Positions 1-6,606 of a stretch of 64,000 bases of DNA are shown here, one piece after another; the stretch's first letter is position 1, and the number at the start of each line of letters is the position of its first letter. The position numbers and the translations under genes are program-made. The notes beneath the pieces were generated by a model. That model searched no databases and had not been told where the DNA came from. It saw only the letters and a list, made by a program, of their open reading frames with translations. The DNA lies in assembly GCF_902168175.1 (NCBI RefSeq), contig NZ_CABHOU010000092.1, positions 124,001-188,000 on the forward strand, in the 5' to 3' direction. The stretch comes from an uncultured Chitinophaga sp. Lineage in GTDB: Bacteria; Bacteroidota; Bacteroidia; Chitinophagales; Chitinophagaceae.

Positions 1-1125
1 GCGGTAAACCTGCAGGCTGCTGGAAAAGTTGTTGTTCACGGCCACCAGGATGTCGCCTTTCCTGAGTCCCGCCTTTTCTGCCGGCGAGGCTTTGATTACA
101 TCGGTTATTTCCACCCGCCCGTCAATGAGGTACATAATAAGGCCGGTGTAGGAATAGTCGAACTGATCGCGGTAGTGTGTATTGGGGTAGAGGTAAATTT
201 CTTTCTTCTCATAATTGATGATGAGGTTAAACCGGCGCAGTAAGTCATTGCCGATCATCCCCGCCAGCGACGGGTACGAGGTAATGTTGGTGATATCGTC
301 GAAAAGGTAAGTGGGTACGTTGCGGAAGGCATAGGGGCCAATCCGGAACTCCTGCATGGTGGTGATCGACATCGTCATTTTACCACCCAGGCCCTGGGCT
401 TCGGTTTGTATCACCTTATTCTTCTTTTTTACCAGGATGGAACTGTCCTGTACAAACTGGTTGCACAGCAGCAAACACATGCCTGCACCGGTATCAAAGT
501 AGTAACGCTGGTCCAGCGTTTGTTTGCCGTTACGCAGCGGTGCCGCTACAATAGGAATATTGGAAATACTCGGCTTTAAAAGATGACCGCCGCGGGGGTA
601 ACGTACTTTGCCTTTGGCGTATACACCGATTTCCTCGTTATCATAGTTTACGGTCACAATGTACCTGCTTAAAAAGCTGTACCCGATAATACCATCGATC
701 TGCAAACCGTACACCTGGCTGATCAGTTCATAGTCGTTCACGTGAAAGTTAAGACTGTCCACTTTGAGTCCGGGCAGGTTAAGCGTATTATTTTGTGCAA
801 ACGATACCACTTTAGACGCCCCCAGTCCACGCACTACCCTGTCTGACGCGGTGAGCTTAATTCCCAGCCTCACGCACGCCATGGTGTCGAGCGATATGCC
901 GGCGCTGCCCGTATCGAGGATAAACTGCAGTGTATCCGGATAGTGATTAAGCGTGGCGCGAATAACCACTACGCCTCCATAGTATTGCCGGAAGGGAAAT
1001 TTGGTGATGAGGGAAACATCCTGCCCTTCGAGATCAACGCCGGAACTCTGCGCCCTGGCAGCTAACGTGGAAATAAGCAGGAGTATACCAAACAGTGCGT
1101 GTGACAGACTTTGGCTTCTTATCAT
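1..1125 (-). CDS. Retropepsin-like aspartyl protease with C-terminal PDZ domain (partial, cut by window edge)
   Basis: The gene starts at ATG 1125 and stays open for 375 codons to the left edge, so its C-terminus lies outside the window. Residues 1-26 are a signal peptide ending near ARAQ. Two aspartyl protease motifs are visible: DTGS at residues 71-74 and DTGA at about 211-214. The region from about residue 325 onward (DVIKASPAEKAGLRKGDI) is a PDZ domain. Two DTG motifs in one chain suggest a self-contained bilobal protease in the periplasm, where the PDZ domain would bind substrate C-termini. This combination is common in Bacteroidota, but substrates are unknown. It is transcribed divergently from mqnC. 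Confidence 0.85.
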   Translation of the reverse strand, partial: MIRSQSLSHALFGILLLISTLAARAQSSGVDLEGQDVSLITKFPFRQYYGGVVVIRATLNHYPDTLQFILDTGSAGISLDTMACVRLGIKLTASDRVVRGLGASKVVSFAQNNTLNLPGLKVDSLNFHVNDYELISQVYGLQIDGIIGYSFLSRYIVTVNYDNEEIGVYAKGKVRYPRGGHLLKPSISNIPIVAAPLRNGKQTLDQRYYFDTGAGMCLLLCNQFVQDSSILVKKKNKVIQTEAQGLGGKMTMSITTMQEFRIGPYAFRNVPTYLFDDITNITSYPSLAGMIGNDLLRRFNLIINYEKKEIYLYPNTHYRDQFDYSYTGLIMYLIDGRVEITDVIKASPAEKAGLRKGDILVAVNNNFSSSLQVYR

Positions 1126-1305
1126 AATCGGGGATGCTCAGCGCATCGGGTGTTCTATAAATTTAACTTAAAACAGCTTCTCTCCCTTATCTTTTTATTA
1201 CAAACGGCAATAAAGCGCCACTGAACCAGCAGATACGGCATAACGAACTGATTACAAGCCTAAAACAAGATATGTAGCGGTTACAACACGCGATCACTTA
1301 TTTTG

Positions 1306-1313
1306 TACCTTTG
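1306..1313 (+). promoter_or_regulatory. Bacteroidota -7 element of mqnC
   Basis: TACCTTTG matches TAnnTTTG exactly and ends only 4 nt before the mqnC ATG at 1318, so the transcript is predicted to be leaderless or nearly so. No clear TTTG is seen at the -33 position. Confidence 0.6.
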
Positions 1314-1317
1314 CTAT

Positions 1318-2442
1318 ATGCAATTGCGGGATCTATACAAAAAAGCGCAGGAATTTGAGTTCCTCACAGCGGAAGAAGGGGTGTACATGTTTGAGAACGC
1401 ACCGTTGGCAGAGCTGATGCACATCGCCAACGAGTTGAGGAAGAAACAGGTACCGCACGGAAAGGTGACATGGCAGATAGACAGGAATGTGAATACCACC
1501 AATGTTTGTACGGCCAATTGCAAATTCTGTAACTTCTACCGCATTCCAGGCCACGCTGAGGCCTATATTACCGACATCGAAGAATACAAACGTAAGATCA
1601 CCGAAACGGTGAAATACGGCGGCGACCAGCTGTTGCTGCAGGGCGGGCACCACCCTGAACTGGGACTCAGTTTTTACGTGGACCTGTTTAAGCAACTGAA
1701 AGAACTGTTCCCCGACGTACGGCTGCACGCCCTTGGCCCCCCCGAAGTGGCCCATATCACTAAACTCGAAAAAAGCACCCATATAGAAGTATTGCGTGCG
1801 TTACAGGCCGCGGGCATGGACAGCCTTCCCGGGGCCGGTGCCGAAATACTGAACGATCGTGTGCGCCGCCTCATTTCCAAAGGCAAGTGTGGCGCCCAGG
1901 AGTGGCTCGATGTAATGCGTGCCGCCCACAAACTGAACATCGCCAGCTCGGCTACCATGATGTTCGGCCATGTGGAAACTGTGCTGGAGCGTTTCGAACA
2001 CCTGGTCGATATTCGCCAGGTACAGAGCGAGAAACCTGAAGGTCACTACGGTTTTACCGCCTTCATCCCCTGGACCTTCCAGGACGTGGATACCCTGCTG
2101 GCCCGCATCCGCGGTGTTCGCAACACCTCCACGGCCGAAGAGTACCTGCGTATGATCGCCATGAGCCGCATTATGCTTCCGAATGTGAAAAACATCCAGG
2201 CCTCATGGCTTACCGTGGGTAAGTCGGTAGCCCAAATGTGCCTGCACGCCGGTGCCAACGACTTCGGTTCCATCATGATCGAAGAAAACGTGGTAAGCGC
2301 TGCCGGTGCGCCGCACCGTTTCACCTACAAATCCATCCAGGACGCTATCCGCGAAGCCGGTTTTGAGCCGCAGTTACGTACACAACTGTACACCTTCCGC
2401 GAAATACCGCAGGCCATCGAAGAGCAGGTGATCAACTACTAA
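1318..2442 (+). CDS. mqnC: Cyclic dehypoxanthinyl futalosine synthase (menaquinone biosynthesis)
   Basis: This radical SAM enzyme cyclises dehypoxanthine futalosine in the futalosine route to menaquinone, the respiratory quinone of most Bacteroidota. The protein is 374 residues from ATG 1318, the usual family length. The [4Fe-4S] cysteines are CTANCKFC at about residues 64-71 (CxxxCxxC). The family blocks QGGHHPEL, GAGAEILNDRVRR and TMMFGHVET, followed by GFTAFIPWTFQ, separate it from the sister enzyme MqnE. An upstream in-frame TTG at 1303 overlaps the -7 promoter element, so ATG 1318 is preferred. No other mqn genes are in the window; the gene stands alone with its own promoter and terminator. 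Confidence 0.95.
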   Translation: MQLRDLYKKAQEFEFLTAEEGVYMFENAPLAELMHIANELRKKQVPHGKVTWQIDRNVNTTNVCTANCKFCNFYRIPGHAEAYITDIEEYKRKITETVKYGGDQLLLQGGHHPELGLSFYVDLFKQLKELFPDVRLHALGPPEVAHITKLEKSTHIEVLRALQAAGMDSLPGAGAEILNDRVRRLISKGKCGAQEWLDVMRAAHKLNIASSATMMFGHVETVLERFEHLVDIRQVQSEKPEGHYGFTAFIPWTFQDVDTLLARIRGVRNTSTAEEYLRMIAMSRIMLPNVKNIQASWLTVGKSVAQMCLHAGANDFGSIMIEENVVSAAGAPHRFTYKSIQDAIREAGFEPQLRTQLYTFREIPQAIEEQVINY

Positions 2443-2457
2443 TTCAACGCACTTATA

Positions 2458-2494
2458 TAAAGCCGCAATCCATCTGGGTTGCGGCTTTTTTTAT
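2458..2494 (+). terminator. Rho-independent terminator of mqnC
   Basis: A stem AAGCCGCAA / TTGCGGCTT with a short loop is followed by a run of T, 16 bp after the mqnC stop. Confidence 0.85.
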
Positions 2495-2517
2495 TTCGGG
2501 GATCAGCGGTGGGAATA

Positions 2518-2551
2518 CTATTTAACATCGTTGCGTCGCACTCTTCAGCGG
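2518..2551 (-). repeat. Dispersed repeat, copy 1 (AGAGTGCGACGCAACG)
   Basis: On the minus strand this reads CCGCTGAAGAGTGCGACGCAACG and continues toward AATAG. It matches 22 of 23 bases with 3414-3436 on the plus strand, and the core recurs at 45835. It lies in a 424 bp gene-free stretch (2443-2866) that otherwise holds the mqnC terminator and the control region of the next gene. Confidence 0.6.
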
Positions 2552-2781
2552 CAACAACTACATTGAGCAGACAACAAGGCCATGTATATACCTCAACACC
2601 TGTCGCAAACACACCTGCAGGTCTAAAAAACCTTTAACCGGCCGCTTACCGGCCGTCCACATGCCGCTCAGGGGCCGCTCGTCACGTATCTTCCCCGTAT
2701 GTTTCCTGTATCCACCTTCATAGTATGGCGGCACACGAAAGTTTGTGTGAGCGGTGCAGGTCAGGTTTTCCTGGTAAAATG

Positions 2782-2823
2782 CTCCGTTCGGGAACAGTTT
2801 TTCCTCCGTTCAGGAACAGTTTT
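2782..2823 (+). promoter_or_regulatory. Tandem palindromic operator candidate (two GTTCNNGAAC sites)
   Basis: Two near-identical units (CTCCGTTCRGGAACAGTTTT) begin at 2782 and 2804, a 22 bp period or two helical turns. Each contains the palindrome GTTCNNGAAC. They sit directly upstream of the -7 element at 2840, where an activator or repressor would bind. The regulator is unknown. Confidence 0.5.
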
Positions 2824-2839
2824 CGCCTGGCGGCTGGCT

Positions 2840-2847
2840 TAACTTTG
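2840..2847 (+). promoter_or_regulatory. Bacteroidota -7 element of the 2867 gene
   Basis: TAACTTTG matches TAnnTTTG, 19 bp upstream of ATG 2867 and just downstream of the two GTTCNNGAAC sites. Confidence 0.55.
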
Positions 2848-2866
2848 TAGCCTAAAACATACTATC

Positions 2867-3847
2867 ATGGCTACATATATACAAAACACCATCACTTATG
2901 GCTTAACAGGCAAGTGCGGGCAAAATCATTACTTCCGGCAGCAACATGGCAAAACGGTTCTGTGCACAATAGAAAGGCCCTACCAAGGGCCGGCCACCGT
3001 CAAACAACAGGCGGCCAACAACCAGTTTCGCAAAGCGCAATTGTTTGCGAAGCAGGTAATTGCCGACCCCGAACGTAAGGCCGCCTACACAAGCAGGGCA
3101 CGCGAAGGCTGCAGTGCATACAATATGGCAATTTCAGATGCTATGCAGGCGCCGGTAATTAAAAATGTGGAAACCGAACACCGCACAATTCGCGTAACAG
3201 CGATCGACAACTTTGCCGTAACGGCAGTTACCATAGCGGTGTACGATGAAACAGGCGAACTGGTGGAACATGGGGTCGCTGAGGTACCCACTCGCAAACT
3301 GCACTGGGAATACGAAGTAAACACCAGTTACGCTGCCCGTGTAGTCATAAAGGCGTTTGATGGGGCAGGCAACTTTGCGGAGCAGGAAACACATCTGCCC
3401 AATATAGTTCCTACCGTTGAAGAGTGCGACGCAACGGCGGATGAGCAGGATTTGTTACGCCGGGTACCACCACATTTTCACTATTTTAACATCTGCCCCA
3501 AAGTTGTGTTAAATGAGCGTTTGCGCGTTAAACCCAATGGCAATTTTGCGTTCTATACTCAGGAAAACAAAATTAACCGCTATGAAAAAGATAGGCATAA
3601 TGATGATGGCAGGCGCGATGTTGGTGTTGGCGGCCTGCTCCAGCAGTACGAAGGTTACCTCTTCCTGGAAAGACGGCAACAGTGGCAGCCTGAACACCCG
3701 CAGCAAAGTGCTGGTAATGGCGCTGGTGGCACAAAAGGAAGGATCGTTACGCAACAGTATGGAAAACGAAATGGTGCTGGCGCTTCGCGCAAAGGGCTAC
3801 AACGCCGTATCGGCTTACCAGGAGTATGGACCACAGGCGTTCCGTAA
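2867..3847 (+). CDS. DUF6266-like protein of unknown function with aberrant C-terminus
   Basis: The first 185 or so residues look like a genuine protein: an N-terminal block (YGLTGKCGQNHYFRQQHGKT) resembles the DUF6266 class seen across Bacteroidota, and a beta-rich domain follows to about residue 185. There is no signal peptide. The reading frame then passes through a dispersed repeat (residues encoded at 3421-3451) and continues for some 130 residues, the last 88 overlapping the next gene in another frame. That tail is basic, Q/G-rich and low in hydrophobic residues, so it is probably not a folded native domain. I infer that the original stop was lost near the repeat. Function is unknown; similarity to DUF6266 is moderate. 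Confidence 0.55.
   Translation: MATYIQNTITYGLTGKCGQNHYFRQQHGKTVLCTIERPYQGPATVKQQAANNQFRKAQLFAKQVIADPERKAAYTSRAREGCSAYNMAISDAMQAPVIKNVETEHRTIRVTAIDNFAVTAVTIAVYDETGELVEHGVAEVPTRKLHWEYEVNTSYAARVVIKAFDGAGNFAEQETHLPNIVPTVEECDATADEQDLLRRVPPHFHYFNICPKVVLNERLRVKPNGNFAFYTQENKINRYEKDRHNDDGRRDVGVGGLLQQYEGYLFLERRQQWQPEHPQQSAGNGAGGTKGRIVTQQYGKRNGAGASRKGLQRRIGLPGVWTTGVP
3414..3451 (+). repeat. Dispersed repeat, copy 2, inside the 2867 reading frame
   Basis: CCGTTGAAGAGTGCGACGCAACG matches the reverse complement of 2529-2551 at 22 of 23 positions, so copies 1 and 2 form an inverted pair about 860 bp apart. In the 2867 frame it encodes VEECDATADEQ. Confidence 0.6.
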
Positions 3848-4229
3848 TATGAACGAGCAACGTGCGGTTAGGCAAATCCGCGAGCGCGATATAGACCAGG
3901 TAATGACCATCGTGATGCTGGATAAATCGAAAGAGAAACAGTATGTGCCGGGCCGCGTGGCGTACGCCCCTTACGGACCTTACTACGGAAGGTGGTGGGG
4001 TTACTATAACTGGCGCTTCAATAATATTTACGAACCCGGCTACTACACAACCAATACGAAGTATTTCCTGGAGAGCAATCTCTATGATGTAAAAGACAAA
4101 AAGATGATCTACTCCGCGCAGTCCGAGTCGTTCGATCCACCGTCGGCCGCCCGTTTGGCCGTTACATACAGCCAGAAGATCGTAAAAGACATGGAGAAGC
4201 AGAACCTGCTGACCAGCAACAGGCGTTAA
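3582..4229 (+). CDS. Putative lipoprotein of unknown function
   Basis: Starting at ATG 3582 gives a 215-residue protein with a lipoprotein signal (MKKIGIMMMAGAMLVLAAC) and a lipobox cysteine at residue 19. A longer in-frame start at 3513 would bury this signal and is rejected. The mature part begins with SSSTKVTSSWKDG, then an alpha/beta segment (KVLVMALV...), a Tyr/Trp-rich stretch (YAPYGPYYGRWWGYYNW) near residues 126-142, and a beta-strand region. The pattern resembles DUF4136-like envelope lipoproteins, but I cannot name it. The first 266 nt overlap the tail of the upstream ORF in a different frame; this lipoprotein is the better supported of the two there. Confidence 0.8.
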   Translation: MKKIGIMMMAGAMLVLAACSSSTKVTSSWKDGNSGSLNTRSKVLVMALVAQKEGSLRNSMENEMVLALRAKGYNAVSAYQEYGPQAFRNMNEQRAVRQIRERDIDQVMTIVMLDKSKEKQYVPGRVAYAPYGPYYGRWWGYYNWRFNNIYEPGYYTTNTKYFLESNLYDVKDKKMIYSAQSESFDPPSAARLAVTYSQKIVKDMEKQNLLTSNRR

Positions 4230-4259
4230 CCAGGTAAGTACATTTGCAGTCATAATCTA

Positions 4260-4295
4260 CAACAGGTGGGCCTTAGGGCTTGCCTGTTGCTTTTT
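4260..4295 (+). terminator. Terminator of the 3582 lipoprotein gene
   Basis: CAACAGG and CCTGTTG form the base of a stem with an inner GGCC/GGCT pairing, followed by CTTTTT. Confidence 0.7.
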
Positions 4296-4337
4296 AGAGA
4301 AATTGCCGGAATAAGATTGTAAGTTTACCGCCCCCTT

Positions 4338-4880
4338 ATGTTAGAGATAAAGGTAAACGACACTATCAGCCTTAAACAGCTACAGCCGGAACACGCTCCC
4401 ATGGTGTTCGGCCAGATACACACATCCCGTAAAACCCTGCGGCGCTTTTTGCCCTGGGTCGATTACAACACCCACGAGGAACATTCTTACCGCTTCATCC
4501 AGTTGATGCAGCGTAAAGCCGACGACCAGGAGGCTATTGCCTTTGGTATGTGGGAAAACAAAACCCTCTGCGGCGTATTAGATCTCCACAACTGGGACCA
4601 CCAGCTACAGAAAGCCGAAATAGGTTACTGGATAGGCGAGGAGTATCAGGGTAAGGGCATCGTATCGGCCAGTTGCCGGGCACTTATCACCTTCGCATTT
4701 AAAAACCTGCGACTCAATAAGATAGAGATCCGCTTTATATTACAGAACGAGCGGAGTGCGATGATCCCGATTAAGCTGGGGTTTACCAAAGAGGGCACAC
4801 TACGGCATAGTGCAAAACTGCATGGCCAGTATGTGGATACAGTGGTAATGGGGATGTTGAAGGCGGACTGGAAGTATTAG
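4338..4880 (+). CDS. GNAT acetyltransferase, RimJ/RimL type
   Basis: The 180-residue protein has the layout of RimJ/RimL N-acetyltransferases: an N-terminal DTISLKQLQPEHAPMVF strand-helix, the core GVLDLH..D..., the acetyl-CoA loop IGEEYQGKGIVSASCRAL (about residues 98-115), and the C-terminal LRLNKIEIRFILQNERSAMIPIKLGFTKEG block. It should transfer acetyl from acetyl-CoA to an amine, often a protein N-terminus or a small molecule. The substrate cannot be told from sequence. It stands alone, with the repeat-rich segment 4881-5030 behind it. Confidence 0.88.
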   Translation: MLEIKVNDTISLKQLQPEHAPMVFGQIHTSRKTLRRFLPWVDYNTHEEHSYRFIQLMQRKADDQEAIAFGMWENKTLCGVLDLHNWDHQLQKAEIGYWIGEEYQGKGIVSASCRALITFAFKNLRLNKIEIRFILQNERSAMIPIKLGFTKEGTLRHSAKLHGQYVDTVVMGMLKADWKY

Positions 4881-4923
4881 TGAGTCGGCGGTTTATACAC
4901 TGGCTACCATATGTGTCTGACAT

Positions 4924-5022
4924 ACCTGCGGGCGGTGTATACACCTACGATACTTATAGACGCTGCGGGCGGGCTGTAAATCAATGTAATAGTTTAAAGT
5001 ACCCGCAGGCGGTGTATACACC
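4924..5022. repeat. Paired palindromic repeat (GCGGTGTATACACC) downstream of the GNAT gene
   Basis: GGTGTATACACC, a perfect 12-bp palindrome, occurs at 4934-4945 and 5011-5022. Each copy is preceded by a GC-rich arm, CCTGCGGG at 4925-4932 and CCCGCAGG at 5002-5009, which are exact reverse complements, so the two copies can pair across the segment. A third partial arm (CTGCGGGCGGGC) is at 4963. The layout is like a REP pair. Confidence 0.6.
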
Positions 5023-5027
5023 CACAC

Positions 5028-5055
5028 AAAAAAGGGATGAGCTGCCGCCCATCCC
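5028..5055 (-). terminator. Terminator of the 5084 gene
   Basis: On the minus strand GGGATGGGCGGCAGCTCATCCC is followed by TTTTTT. Confidence 0.65.
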
Positions 5056-5083
5056 CGCATAGCTTGTAAGCTTTATTCCATTA

Positions 5084-5977
5084 TCAGATATCGCAAATGT
5101 TGATCGCCTGCTTCAGTGAAGCCAGCTTGTCTGCCTGCTTCGGCACGAACTCCTGCGCTACAAAACCCTTAAAGCCGGTTTCGTGTATCGCTTTCATGAT
5201 CGCAGGGTAGTACAATTCCTGCGTTTCATCGATCTCATTACGGCCTGGTACACCACCGGTATGGTAGTGTGCAATGTATTGCTGGTTGTCGCGGATGGTG
5301 TGTATTACGTCGCCCTCCATGATTTGCATGTGGTAAATATCGTACAACAGTTTAAAGTTGTCTGAACCTACGGCTTTACACAGGTCTACGCCCCAGTTGG
5401 TGCGGTCGCACTGGTAGTCTTTGTGGTTCACTTTACTGTTAAGCAGCTCCATTACCAGGGTCACTTTTTTCTTCTCTGCATAACCTATCACCTTTTTCAG
5501 TCCTTCGGCGCAGTTGATAATGCCCTGCTCATCGTCGAGGCCTTTACGGTTGCCGGAAAAGCAAATCAGGTTAGTAAACCCGCCTTTAGCCGTTTCGTCG
5601 ATCAGGTGTTCGAAATAGGTAACCAGCTTTTCGTGGTGTTCCGGGCGGTTCCATCCCTTATTAATGTTCCAGTCTTTACCGTTGGAATTCACCATTCCCA
5701 CTGTAAGGTCATATTTCTTCACCAGGTCAAAATCCTTGGGATCTACCAGGTCGATAGAGGCAATGCCGTACTGCCGCGAAGCTTTACACAGGTCTTCCAG
5801 CGGAATACCGTTATAACACCAGGCGCATACAGAGTGATTGATCTTTCCTTTCATCGGCGCATCTACTGCGGATTCGTGAGCTTCCACACGTGTGGCCAGG
5901 GAAGATAACGCGGAACTTGCGAGTGCCATTGTCGCTACTTTTTTAATCGCATCTCTGCGGGATTGATGGTTTGACAT
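5084..5977 (-). CDS. Exported TIM-barrel protein, hydroxypyruvate isomerase / xylose isomerase-like
   Basis: ATG 5977 is chosen because it begins right at a Tat-type signal (MSNHQSRRDAIKKVATMALA); the longer form from 6028 adds 17 residues that disrupt it. The mature 270 residues form an AP-endonuclease-2-type TIM barrel. Likely metal ligands are in VMELLNSKVNH, YDIYHMQIMEGD, YHTGG and AQEF. The domain resembles hydroxypyruvate isomerases (Hyi), but the Tat signal and lack of neighbours in glyoxylate metabolism suggest a periplasmic sugar isomerase or epimerase whose substrate is not predictable. It is a single-gene unit with its own terminator. Confidence 0.8.
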   Translation of the reverse strand: MSNHQSRRDAIKKVATMALASSALSSLATRVEAHESAVDAPMKGKINHSVCAWCYNGIPLEDLCKASRQYGIASIDLVDPKDFDLVKKYDLTVGMVNSNGKDWNINKGWNRPEHHEKLVTYFEHLIDETAKGGFTNLICFSGNRKGLDDEQGIINCAEGLKKVIGYAEKKKVTLVMELLNSKVNHKDYQCDRTNWGVDLCKAVGSDNFKLLYDIYHMQIMEGDVIHTIRDNQQYIAHYHTGGVPGRNEIDETQELYYPAIMKAIHETGFKGFVAQEFVPKQADKLASLKQAINICDI

Positions 5978-6228
5978 TTGGGTAGTCTTTACTGGTGTCA
6001 ATTTACTCGAAAAACCACTGGTATGCAAGGTTTTTTTTATGGCGCCCTACTGCGGCAGCAAAGCATTCCTTAATTAGCTGTTAATACGCTAAAATACTGG
6101 GCCAAAACGGGTTAGGTAAATGAACTAAATATCGCCGTCTTTCGTTTGTAAATGATATCCCTGCTGTGTTTTCCGCACCGTAAGAATTCTGGTAAGCAAT
6201 TTGATTAATTAATATAAAAGCGGTAGTT

Positions 6229-6516
6229 ATGGAAAGAAAATATACCCCCGGACTGATGTTCTGCCTGCTCATGGACCTTCTCGGATTTGCCAGCTACGCC
6301 ATCCCCGTTTTCGGAGAAGTGGCAGATGTAATATGGGCGCCCATTTCTGCCATCATCTTTTACCGGATGTTTGGGGGCTCGCTGGGCACCTTTGGCAGCA
6401 TGTTCAACTTCATAGAAGAACTGTTCCCCGGCCTCGATTTCATGCCATCCTTTACCCTGGGCTGGATATTGCGGTATTTCCTGAACAGGCGGGTGGCTGT
6501 AAAAGGCCTCAGATGA
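6229..6516 (+). CDS. Small membrane protein of unknown function
   Basis: This is a 95-residue protein with a hydrophobic segment at about residues 9-28 (LMFCLLMDLLGFASYAIPVF), a second at 33-50 (ADVIWAPISAIIFYRMFG), a phenylalanine-rich stretch and a basic C-terminus (RYFLNRRVAVKGLR). It probably crosses the inner membrane two or three times. I do not recognise a named family. It lies between divergent and convergent neighbours without an obvious operon partner. Confidence 0.7.
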   Translation: MERKYTPGLMFCLLMDLLGFASYAIPVFGEVADVIWAPISAIIFYRMFGGSLGTFGSMFNFIEELFPGLDFMPSFTLGWILRYFLNRRVAVKGLR

Positions 6517-6537
6517 TAAACAAGTTATCGGCATAAA

Positions 6538-6572
6538 TAAAAAACCACCGGAGAACGAATCCCCGGTGGTAT
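6538..6572 (-). terminator. Terminator of the GLPGLI/barrel operon
   Basis: On the minus strand ACCACCGG and CCGGTGGT form a stem around GGATTCGTTCT, followed by TTTTTT. Confidence 0.8.
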
Positions 6573-6606
6573 ACCAAATGCTTGTTTATTATAAAAATCG
6601 TTTGTT

